A stretch of DNA of 64,000 nt from Rheum nobile (taxonomy: Eukaryota; Streptophyta; Magnoliopsida; Caryophyllales; Polygonaceae): the NCBI GenBank assembly GCA_027886185.1, contig WOAB01000142.1, positions 744,001 to 808,000 of the forward strand. The letters run 5' to 3'. The translations under genes and the position numbers were made by a program. Positions 36,547-46,272 of the stretch are shown here, in pieces. Position 1 is the first letter of the stretch. The number at the start of each line of letters is the position of its first letter. The notes beneath the pieces are model-generated. The model was not told where the DNA came from, made no database searches, and was given only the letters and a program-made list of their open reading frames with translations.

Positions 36547-36999
36547 GTTTACTTTTCAACGTAAAAATTGTGTTTCAGCGCATAGGGTCGTGTGGCATGG
36601 CTCATCACATTACGTAAGGTAAAAATAGTGCCTCATTCACCCGTTACGTGTAGTTTATAGTTAATGCAACGGTTTTATGGTTTAATGTAACGGTTATATA
36701 ACCTAATGTAACGGTTATGATTACTGAGTGTAATCGTTTTGGTTATCTATTATAACCTAATATAACGGTTAAAATCTAATGAAGCACTACATTAAATTAT
36801 TCAACCGCTACAATAAATAACTAAAACGATTACAAATAATTATAACCGTTGCATTAAATTATAAGAAACCGCTACATTAACTACAAATCACACGTTACGT
36901 GTGGATCATAACCACACGTAACGTGATGAAAGATTCCACATGTTATGTGTCAGCCCTATACGTTAAATAACAAAAATGTCTATGCGTTAAAAAGTAAAC
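36547..36999. mobile_element. Long palindromic MITE/foldback element
   Basis: The ends are inverted (GTTTACTTTTCAACG at 36547 against its near-complement CGTTAAAAAGTAAAC ending at 36999), and the whole 450 bp folds back on itself. It has repeated CGTTACGTG and TAACGGTTAT blocks on one arm and complements on the other. No transposase is encoded. I could not settle a target duplication, so the superfamily is open. Confidence 0.7.
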
Positions 37000-38089
37000 C
37001 CTTCAAAAGAAATGCACACTTAAAATTCAAAATTTGATCCGGTGTCTCCTATTATATATTGACGGGAATTATGTGAGAAATAAAAAATATCATGGGACCC
37101 ACCTGAAGAGGGAGATGTGGGGCCCACGTAGGTTTAATACAATCCTGGCCGTTCATGACGTTCATTTACACATTTGATCGCGTAGGACGTGAGCCACTGG
37201 AACCCAGCTGAATCTAATTTAATAAAACATGTTAATTTCCACAAATACCCTCATTGGTTCCACAGATCTACTACATTTTCTATAGGTTAAGGGCAAATTA
37301 GATGTCTAGGGTTGGCAAACTAAAATGCGAGCTAAAGATCAATCTCTCTATAAATTCCACGCTTTGCCAGGTTATCTGTATACCCCATCCGCCGACGGTG
37401 AAGCTTGTGCGATTGATTTAGTCGATTCCTTTTCCGATTTTTTGAATGTGGTGGTCTTCCGCTCTGTTTTTGTTTTGGTCGTGCTCAGATCGAGTATTTT
37501 TTTGAAGTTCTTTTTAATGAAAAGAAATCATGAATCCTCTGTTCTATGCTATAGATCGTAGACGATTGTTGTCTCTGAATTGGGGAAGAACAGGAGGTAT
37601 AGAGATGATGGCGAGATATCGTTTCAGTCGTCACCTACCAAATTGACGATTCGATTGTTGCTCGTCCACAATCTATTCTCTAATTTATTCAAATCGTTTT
37701 CATTTTTAAAACTCAGGTTTAGCGAATTTGCTTGATTTTGGTACTCTGTTGCAACAGCTCAATAATTTTGCGCTGAAAACTAGAGGAATTGAGTGATTGA
37801 GGCCTTCATTAATCCCAGATAATATATATTTAGTGATTGTCTGATTCATAGGAGGCCAATATAAAGTACGGAAGTTCGCTGATGACGCCTCTTGTTTTTG
37901 AGGAGGTGTCTAATAGTACCTTTCCTTACATCATTTTGAACCCTAATTCACACTGTTGTCAGTATAATCTACTTTAGAATTTCAGATTTATTATGTGCTG
38001 TATGTATTACTTGTAGAAGTTCAATCTTTAACACATGAATTCCAGTTATCATTTATCAAACTCATCAGTAGAAACAAGTAACATTATCA

Positions 38090-38150
38090 AATTAAGCAGC
38101 ATCATTTTATAGCATATGAATCATATGCTATAAAATGATACTGCTTAATT
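38090..38150. repeat. 61-bp near-perfect palindrome
   Basis: Two 30-bp arms around a single base at 38120, with one mismatch. The centre reads GCATATGAATCATATGC. It would form a long stem with almost no loop in single-stranded DNA or RNA. No terminal duplication was found. Confidence 0.92.
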
Positions 38151-38622
38151 CATATGCTAATCAATCCCAATTTTGTGAGACCAGCCCAGTTCAGCTCATG
38201 AAAGAACACTTTGGTTATAGTTGGCCCAAAATTTGGGCCCAGCTGATGTATTACTAATGTGAATATTTGCACACAATGAGGAAGTTCCACTTACAATCAC
38301 ATCGATGCATTACATGAAATTAAAATGAAGCCTAGATATTCATCTCAAAGATTAATGGCATAAAATCATACGTTCATTTATATTGACAGTGGTCGAATAG
38401 CTGGTAAATCCGATGGACCGTAACAGTCCATCCGTGATTCCATTGGAGGCGTCGCCCCTGTTTCCGTTTTTCCATATTCCCTTCCCACCCTGTAAATCTC
38501 ACCACATTCTCAACTTGTTTATGTGAGAAATCCTGTAAATCTCACCACATTTTCAACTTGTTTAGGTGAGAAATTACATTGGTGCTTAGTAGAGTTGTTC
38601 ATTAGTGGAGTTGTTCACTTAC

Positions 38623-38942
38623 AAGAGGTTCCTTGGTCCACAATTTCAGATATCTGTTCAAAGGCGGTGCACGGAGACCAGCATACTAGACAACCTGCTT
38701 AGATTTTAATCTCCTTCATTACACAAATGTTTCTGCATACAAAAAAACTGAGATTTGGTAGTCTCCAATAATTTGAGAAAAACCAAGTCAATAGAAAAAC
38801 AATCACACAATCCTGTGGCCCAATTTGCGGGCTGTTGGGTCCGTGGGCTTTGGGCCGCCAGTGGTTGTGGGTTGTTGTTTATTGGGCTAACCACCTGAAG
38901 GCAACCGCTACTTGTTGCCCTGCAACATCCACCCTTATACAT
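38623..38942 (-). pseudogene. PLAC8/plant cadmium resistance (PCR)-type gene fragment, copy 1
   Basis: Exon 1 from ATG 38942 encodes a Pro/Gln/Asn-rich head and then NWATGLCDCF, the start of a PLAC8 domain. Exon 2 (38694-38623) reads CCLVC, WSPC, then EQISEIVDQGT and ends at a clean GTAAGT donor. PCR/PLAC8 proteins are small plasma-membrane proteins involved in metal transport or cell-number control (family knowledge). Faults: the exon 1 donor is not recognisable, the CPC motif has become SPC, and no third exon (the membrane part) is found downstream. A related copy lies at 44.2-44.5 kb. Confidence 0.75.
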
Positions 38943-40198
38943 TATAAGAGAGAAATCAAGTCGGTAGAAAAAGTTGTGTTATTTGGCGAAGTCTGGAAAA
39001 TTTACATCAAAAATTTGCAAATAACAAAATCAGCAAAACACGTTAGAACAAAACCACAAAACTGACTTTTGGTCAAATTCACTATCAGTAGTGTTTTTTG
39101 GTTACATATCTGCACAAATTTGGTGATTTTCCTTTTTGATGTTCCATTCAAAATCCCAAAGCTTCCTTTCATTCTTCAGTGTATATAAGCCCATCAAATG
39201 CTGAAACAAAGAAGGGTTGGCTTTAATAGGTTTGAGTGCTGTATCTGCTTGAATGATTTATACCAGTTGGCTGATAAACAGAGGGACTAGTGGTTGCTTA
39301 TACGAGGAATTTGAAAAATTATGTAAGAAATTGGAACTGTCATGACATTGAAAGTTGAATCCTGCAATGTTCAGTGCATATCATTGTTTTTAAATCAAAA
39401 ACCATGATCTTCAGAAATTATTTAGTGAGGGAGCAGATTTCAACATAATCTGCTCTTCAATGTTTAAAGAAAAAGGAAACCTACTACTTTGAGCCACTAT
39501 ATAACGTCCTAATTCTGGCAGGAAACTTAAGATGTGTCACCTGCTGTAAATATGGACGGAAAGTAACTTGTAGGGTTTAGGTGGGCAATCGGAGAGCTCC
39601 AGATTACCTATAAAGAACCTACATACATTGTCAACCGCTTGAGTTGTAAATCTGCAGTTGCTACTTAAAATGATCCAATATTATGACTGGAAAACCATTA
39701 TACTGTGGGTTTGCCTTTTCTTCTTGAATAATTTATACCAGTTGGCAGCTGAATGATTCTTTTTGGTCAAGTTGACAGTTAACTTAATTTATGGCTGTAA
39801 ATATGGTAGCTGACACAACACGGTAAAGACATTTTCTGTTCCAACATGATTTCGAGATTATTTACCTGCGTGATTTCCAGTTTCTTAGGTCACAACAAAA
39901 GCCAATCCATGTGTTTGTAAATGCCTTTCATACATGATAAATTTGTGTTATCTGCTCTTAACAAATGCAATTTGCGAGCAATGAATCAGTTATCTTGTCA
40001 ATTGTCATATTCCCAAGCCTTGTGCTCTATTTAGAAAAAATTGTCGATCTATATGTTCTGTTTTTTATCTGTCGAATTACGTATAATCAGTTGAATATTT
40101 GAAATCCATGAGGATCATATTTTGTGCAAACAGATGGCTCCCTTTTACAGGACATTTAGAATTGTAGTTATACACTGATTGCAGTGACTTTTGTGTAG

Positions 40199-40270
40199 AC
40201 TGGAGACTCCCGGTTTGGCAGCCATGAGCGAGTTCGTTACACAAGGGATCAGTTGTTACAAGTTAGGGAG
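40199..40270 (+). pseudogene. Lone exon resembling eIFiso4G (plant cap-binding scaffold)
   Basis: Bounded by an AG acceptor and a GT donor, a 72-nt, 24-codon block encodes GDSRF and then ERVRYTRDQLLQV. This is the N-terminal segment of plant eIFiso4G containing the eIF4E-binding pattern Y-x4-L-L. eIFiso4G scaffolds translation initiation (family knowledge). No other eIFiso4G exon is visible on either side; a Helitron begins 275 bp downstream. I read this as a relic of a disrupted or duplicated gene. It rests on one short motif, so moderate confidence. Confidence 0.6.
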
Positions 40271-40544
40271 GTAACTATCCAGCAGCTGATACTGTTGTTC
40301 ATGGTTGTGCCACTTTAGATTTTCAAATAATTTAGATAAGTTTTAATCCACAATTTAGGATGATATATTCTTTTTTAGTGATCTTTGGAGAGAATGACAA
40401 GCCTTAATTGCTTGGCCATTTAAGCTGCCATTTGAGAGAATAATGAGCGATTTCTATGAGAGAAGGGCCAAATTTCCAAATCTTGTTGTTAATTAGTGCT
40501 TCTTATCTTCTTTTCATTTTTATTATGATTTATGTTATGTGTAA

Positions 40545-41744
40545 CTAGTGTAGTACCCGTGTCTTATACGGGATTTGTTTATTTCTTTTAACATTTTCAA
40601 AAAATAGTATATAAAAATTATATACTTAATTGATATAGAAATATGTAGGTAATGACTGTTAATTATAAAAGTAGATGAATATTAATATAAAAAAGGACTA
40701 ATTAAATCAAGAGTATAAACAGTTGAAAAATCACTAGAGAAACATTACATTAAAACAACAATAATTGAAAAAAATAAAAAAAAATCAATAGAGAAACATT
40801 TTGTTAAGAAAACAATATAGAAAAAAAAAACAGTAGAAAAAACAATAGAGAAAAAAAACTACTTGATCAACTAAAGTTCAGAATTTGGATTGGTGTACGT
40901 AGTTCATGACATATCCTTTCATTTTTGTAAATTAAGAAAAAAAACTACTTGTAAATTCAGAATTTGGATTGGGATGATTAAGGATGAAAGGATAATTAAA
41001 CCTCTATTGTGAGAGTTTATATAATTACAGATTTTGTTTAGTTTGTGGAATTAAAAACTATCAATCAACCGAAACTAACAATGAAAGAGAAAAAAATACT
41101 TTTGGTATAGTATACAGATGTTTAATTTGGAAGCAAAATATTGCCTTTATCATTGCAAATATTACAATTGCAAAGATGGGTGATTGCAAATTTTGGGAGC
41201 AAATAAACTTTTCAGTATAATACGGATGTATTGTTGATATTTTGAAAGCAAAATCTATTTTACTGCTATTTTCTAAGCAAAATTCAATACGGATGTATTT
41301 TGTGTTAAATTTTGAAAAGAAGGGTGATTGTAAATTTTGAAAGTTGCCTTTATTATTTTTTGTTTAATTTTGGTATAGTGTATGAATGTTTAATTTGGAA
41401 ACAAAATATTGCCTTTATCATTGCAGATCTTGACCTTTAGTTTTGGTAATAGAATAATCTTGTATATAAGCATAAAGATTTCTACAGATCTTATATTACT
41501 CGAAATATTAATTATATTGATTTTTAAAGAAGTCATGGTTAGTTGCCGCCTAATATATGTGATACGCGTGGGTGCAAGGAAAGACCCCACTCTAACTCCC
41601 TTCATTGCTCTAGAAACCTAAAATGAATAAAATATCATGTGGTAGAAACAATGATAAGATGTCATGTGGCATAAGAATGGGTGAGTTTAGTAAGAGGATG
41701 TCATATGGTTTAGAGGGGTTGTGGTTTAGTAGATATATAGTAGA
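40545..41744 (-). mobile_element. Non-autonomous Helitron, 1.2 kb
   Basis: On the minus strand the element begins TCTACTATATATCTACTAAA (from 41744) and ends with a hairpin (CCCGT...ACGGG) eleven bases before a terminal CTAG (40548-40545). The bases outside are A (40544) and T (41745), so it sits in an A|T dinucleotide with no target duplication, as Helitrons do. No Rep/helicase is encoded. Its interior is very AT-rich and shares a repeat with the DNA to its right. Confidence 0.8.
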
Positions 41745-42225
41745 TTAAATTTTGGAAAGAATAGTGATTGCAGATTTTCGAAAGTTGTCTTTATTATTTT
41801 TGGTATAGTGTACAAATGTTTAATTTGGAAGGAAAATGCTGCCTTATCATTGCAGATCTTGACCCTTTAGTTTTGATAATAGAATAATCCTAAATATAAG
41901 AATAAAGATTTTTGTAGATCTTCATTACCCGAAATATTGATTTCATGTGGCATAAGAGAGTATGCGTTAAATAGGAGGATGTCATGTGGCTTAGAGGTAT
42001 TGTGGTTTAGTAAATTAAATTTTGGAAAGAATGGTAATTGTAGATTTTTGAAAGTTGCCTTTATTATTTTCTGTTTAATTTTGTATAGTATACGGACGTT
42101 TAATTTGGAAGGAAAATGTTGTCTTTATCATTGCATATCTTGACCCTTTAGTTTTGATAATAGAATAATCATATATATAAGAATAAAGATTTCTGCACAT
42201 CTTATACTATCCGAAATATTGATTT
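41302..42225. repeat. Three copies of a ~200-bp repeat, partly inside the Helitron
   Basis: A module beginning TTAAATTTTGGAAAG and ending near CGAAATATTGA recurs at about 41302-41512, 41745-41940 and 42008-42225. A segment resembling the Helitron 5' end (ATGTCATGTGGC...GTGGTTTAGTA) lies between copies, at 41640-41744 and 41944-42008. A shorter partial copy is near 41100-41165. The copies differ by scattered bases and small indels. Confidence 0.8.
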
Positions 42226-42304
42226 AAAAAAACAAAAATGCATAAATAACATGTGAATAAAACAATGACACGATATTAACTGCAACAATAGAGGAATCAT
42301 AGAA

Positions 42305-42812
42305 ATAATTGACGACATAAAGACTAAATTGAGTAAACAACAATTTACAAACCTCACAACAACTTGGTGGTGTTTATGGTTCGTTAGAAATACTAAAACT
42401 TTTTCTTCTGACATTGATAAAAGTAACCCTATTACTGGCATTGTTGGTTACACAAAAAAAATGATCTCAGCATGGAAAAAAACTAAATATTTTGACCCAG
42501 ACGTCTTATACAACACACCAGGTAATGGAAGAGAAGGGATTTCGAAAAGGAAAAAACCAAAAATAGGACAACATGGACGAAACCAAGTGTCAATGTCATC
42601 AAGATTAATGTGGATGGATCAACTAAAGTTAATGGAGACTCAACTTTTGGAATAATCATGAGGAATGATAAGGGAGAAAATATCTGCATACATGCGGGAA
42701 AATGCGGGAAATCAGCGACATTGAGAAGTGAAACATTAGCCTTTAGAAATGCGCTACAAAAGGCTAAAGAACTAAAACTAGAAAACATCGAAATTGAATC
42801 CGACAATTGTTA
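42305..42812 (+). pseudogene. LINE ORF2 C-terminal remnant with partial RNase H domain
   Basis: The first part encodes a WWCLWFVRNTKTF-type segment that precedes the RNase H domain in plant LINEs. After a frame change near 42600 it continues as VDGSTKVNGDSTFG, LRSETLAFRNAL and IESDN (D-E-D residues), then breaks off at about 42812. It is a truncated LINE relic. Confidence 0.7.
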
Positions 42813-43580
42813 ATGTTCTTAAATGTATCTAGGCTTGTCCTTGAGATATTAAAATTCTTATTTCTTAAATGTATCCATCCTTTTGTCGAACCCATATCTT
42901 ATGCATAAGCACATGCTCTACCATTTGAGCTAATATGCTTCAAAATTAAGCTTCCATTTATACTCATAGCATAGTGTAATCATCCTCATTATAAATCATC
43001 ACAATGTACTTTAAGTAAATGCCATTAGAAGAGATGAATTATCTTGCACTGTTTACCAATTATAAAGTTGAGTACTTGAAGAAGAACATGTGAGAACCAA
43101 AATGCTAATCTGTGCTTACTTTTTGCAATGAATTTGACAGTTGACCGCTTTATATGAGCCTCTGTTCAAGATAAATATAAGTCTTCTTTCCTGAATTTCT
43201 GATAGCATAGGTTTGGAAATGCACAAGAGCAACCAAAAAGAATCAAGCTCTCACAAAACTTAAAAAATTTCTCTTTTGATTGAAGAGTTCAGTAGCACCC
43301 TAATCCATAATTTCTTAGTGGAAATTGCAAATCCCTAAAATATGTTCAATTTCATAACAATTAAATTTCTTAACAAGTTTCTAGAATGCAAATCACTAAA
43401 TTTAGTTCAATTTGCCCTCTTTATTAAGAGTAGGACCAAATCCCTAATTCTACAACATCATAATTTGCCTAAATTCAATTCAAATTCTTCCATTTCAATC
43501 AAAATCCCTAAATTAATAATTCAAAGAGGGATATGTGTCAAATATCAGTTCAATTTCTTAACAAACAATTAAAATCCATG
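42813..43580. other. AT-rich spacer with a degraded tRNA-like patch
   Basis: No gene. At about 42890-42955 the minus strand has a D-arm-like TAGCTCAAATGGTAGAGC and a T-arm-like GGGTTCGA, but the anticodon stem does not pair. It is not a working tRNA and may be a tRNA-derived repeat head. Confidence 0.5.
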
Positions 43581-43589
43581 AATTTTGAA

Positions 43590-44126
43590 CCCCTAATATG
43601 ATTTCCCTAAACAAACCCTAATTTAAAACCCCCTAATTTCGTACCTGAAATGGTGTCATCCACCATCGAGGCATCGACCATGTCAGTCGTCGTTGTGGCT
43701 GCCTCGTCGCCGCCGACACACCACCATCGTCGCCTCGTCACCCAGCCTCGTCCAACCGCATCTTCTCTTCCAAGAAGTAGCCGCTAGCGAAACCACCTCC
43801 TAGTAGTGTCTTCTCCTCCTCTAGCAGCAGCAGCAGCCTGTCATTGACTCCGGCCACCACCCGCCTCTTCCCCTCCTTCAATAGCATCGCCCCGTACGTC
43901 TTCTCCTTAGTCGGGGTCTTGTTCCCGTGTTAGCCAACAACCGAAAACCTCTTCTCCGATCTTTTTTTCTTCCCGTTATCAGAGTTAACGTTTTTTTAAC
44001 GTTCCACTAACGTCGGGTATAACACGAAAACAAAACAAAAGTATAGGGTTACCATATGAAATTGTCAATACTTATGGGGATTTCGCAAAAAAGACTAAAA
44101 CTCATAGTTATCAGGTGAAATTTCCG
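43590..44126. mobile_element. One arm of a foldback element related to the one at 4331-13354
   Basis: The right end, GGTGAAATTTCCG at about 44114-44126, matches the terminal repeat of the 4331-13354 element, and the CCCTAATTT-rich, then GC-rich, then AACGTTTTTTTAACG order is the same as in its right arm. No opposite arm or left terminus was found, so only half remains. The GC-rich middle (43650-43930) differs from the other element. Confidence 0.6.
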
Positions 44127-44239
44127 TTGCATGAATTAATCAAATTTCAAAAGGTGAATCTAATATTTTTTGTAATTTTAATATATTAATATAAATTTTG
44201 ATTTATGAAGTGAAAAATATACGAAACTCGCCTCCTTTC

Positions 44240-44498
44240 GAGTAAGTTCTAGATCCGCCAATGGTCCAAAGGCAACGCACGGACACCACCATACTAGGCA
44301 ACCTGCAGATAAAAAATAATTAATAACGCACAAGACTAATAATATATATATTAATCCTGAAATTGGTATTTGGAAAGTAGATATAACTAGCTTACAAGTT
44401 TTAATGTCAGAAAAGCAATCACACAAGCCACTGGACCAGTTTCCGGGTGGGCTAACCACCACCTGAACGCCGCCTGATGGAGTTGCCAGCTTCTCCAT
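44240..44498 (-). pseudogene. PLAC8/plant cadmium resistance (PCR)-type gene fragment, copy 2
   Basis: Exon 1 (44498-44396) encodes a short head ending NWSSGLCDCFSDIKTC. A GT-AG intron (44395-44303) joins in phase to exon 2 (44302 downward), which reads CLVWWCPCVAFGPLADL. Together they give the PCR motif CC-x4-CPC intact. After about 44247 the similarity stops; the rest of exon 2 and the membrane exon are missing, and the arm of a foldback element ends about 115 bp further. It is related to copy 1, 5.5 kb away on the same strand, and better kept. Confidence 0.75.
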
Positions 44499-44928
44499 TT
44501 TGGATATAGCCTAATTATGTAACTTTGTCAGAACAATTCTATGGATCTCACACACACAAATTAAATTTAGTAAGATTATAGATAAAGTTCTATCATAAAT
44601 AGATTAATGCAAACAAATTAACCCTAATTTTATTTTGCACAAATGTAAGTGGGTGAAAGATAAACAGACATGCCTACCTACCTGGTTCTGGTTCAACGTA
44701 TACTTAATTTCAACCAATAAAGTTGATGTCTTGATGAAATTAAGAGAGTGGTGATAGAAGTGAGAATAGAAGCATCAATATATATACTGGGCTGTCGCCC
44801 ATATTCGACCCCCCTTTTATGAGGAAATTATGAAAAAATGTCTTAACTTACTAGTTTATATGTTGGAGCTTGTATTAGTTGTATATAAAATATAATAGCT
44901 AGGTCATGGTTTGTTGGAATATAAGTTG
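44499..44928. other. Spacer upstream of PLAC8 copy 2
   Basis: AT-rich sequence with no coding region or repeat that I can recognise. The first few hundred bases would be the promoter side of the PLAC8 fragment. Confidence 0.5.
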
Positions 44929-44933
44929 ATCTT

Positions 44934-45791
44934 TGTTGGAACGATGATGTTCCCTTTAGTTTTGATAATGATAAACTCAATGACATTTAATGGTTTTTAG
45001 TGTGACTATGAGTTTCAGAAAATAAGTGATCTAAAGGAACGATGAAAATCATGTAATGAATCAAAACAAAGAATGCAAGGAACAGAGAAGTCAACAATGA
45101 GAAACAACGCGCTGGAACAAAAGAGAAAAAGAGACGCGCGTTATTGAACAGAAAAAAGAAAGGGAACAACGCCAAGGAACGCATGACGCGCGATGTAACC
45201 CTTGCAACTGCCGAATCTCTCTTTTATGGAAAGAAATATTGAAGATGCAACTTGGGCCGCAAGAGATAAACGTGTTGATTGGTTAGGAAAGATTAGAAAA
45301 GATTGTATAAGATTATTTTATCTTATTTTCCTTAAGTAAAACTAGGGTAAATTAGATAGAATACCTAGACTATAAGTAAGAAAGTTGTCAACTTCATTAA
45401 ACAAGTGATTCACGACATTTCCACAGAGAGAAGAGCATTCAGAGAAAGAGAAAAACTTACAAGGACGAGACTTTGGTGAGTTGAGTACTTGTTAGAGTTT
45501 TGATTGTCTTAGGTGTTGTTAGGAATGTTACAATAAGAGGTCTAGATATCTAGGAGTAAACTAGATTGAGATAAGACTTGCTTGATTATAATTCCAAAAT
45601 TAATAACACAAGTAGACTTTCGAAATCCTACTAGGGAAACCTAGAGGTAGAGGCTTTTCTTAGTCAACTAGTTGGTTGATTAAGTTTTTCTCTCTAAGGA
45701 ACTTTGTCTGTTACGCTGTTATTCTGTTACTATATTTCGCTACCCAAGGAACAGTTATACCGTTCCTTGTACTAACACACTTGATTCTACA
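44934..45791. mobile_element. Solo LTR (probably Ty1/copia), 858 bp
   Basis: The block starts TGTTGGAACGATGATG and ends TTCTACA, the TG...CA ends of an LTR. It is flanked by a perfect 5-bp duplication ATCTT (44929-44933 and 45792-45796). No internal region or second LTR adjoins it, so it is most likely left over after LTR-LTR recombination. The copia assignment is a guess from its general look. Confidence 0.8.
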
Positions 45792-45821
45792 ATCTTATAT
45801 CATAAGTGGGTGGATATATAT

Positions 45822-46272
45822 GGCTTCGTTCGGCAAACGTAAGCTTATTCAAGCTGAAACTGAAAATGAAGATGATTTGATAACTGAAGATGATTTGTAG
45901 CTGAAATCGAAGAAGATTTGGTAATTGATATTTTTAAATAAGTTTGTTATGTGTTCGGTAAAGTGAAGCTTATTTTATAAAAGTGAATGATAAAATTACG
46001 AAAAATGGTATGAAAAATATGAATAAGGGATTAAAGGGTATTAATGAGGTAGGGGTATTCTTTGGAGACTATTTGTTCAACTAGCTGATAATGTCCATAA
46101 TGTTCACCCCCAACATTATTTTTCTACCTGAAAATCAGCTAAAATAAGCTCCTATTTCAGCATAAGATTCCATTTAAGCTTGAGCTTGAAAAAAAAGTGT
46201 TCGGTTACAAGTGAAACTTAATTTTTATATAAGCTTTAAATAAGTTCCATGTAAGGCTTCCCGAACGGAGCC
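45822..46272. mobile_element. 451-bp MITE with GGCTYCGTTCGG ends
   Basis: The 12-bp ends GGCTTCGTTCGG and CCGAACGGAGCC are inverted with one mismatch, and TAT flanks both sides (45819-45821, 46273-46275). A 3-bp duplication would fit PIF/Harbinger or CACTA types, though TAT is not the usual PIF target. AT-rich, no coding capacity. Confidence 0.65.

Larger units (their letters stand above)
37000..40198. other. Mostly non-coding stretch with gene relics
   Basis: Over 3 kb without an intact gene. It holds a short palindrome (38090-38150), a broken PLAC8 gene (38623-38942) and, at its right end, a lone eIFiso4G-like exon (each listed separately). A GGGACCCACC...CCTGGCCGTTCATG block near 37090-37160 resembles 32285-32320, so a small shared repeat is present. 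A frame at 37325-37561 has no recognisable domain and I do not call it. Confidence 0.55.

Noticed and set aside
37325..37561. 78-codon frame near the palindromic MITE
   Set aside because: No recognisable domain, no homologous motif and no nearby coding exons; treated as chance or 5' leader sequence.
37880..37925. GCTGATGACG...GAGG hairpin-like stretch resembling a C/D snoRNA
   Set aside because: No proper D box or terminal stem could be paired.
42890..42955. tRNA-like sequence on the minus strand
   Set aside because: D-arm and T-arm motifs are visible but the anticodon stem does not pair and the acceptor ends do not match; not a functional tRNA.
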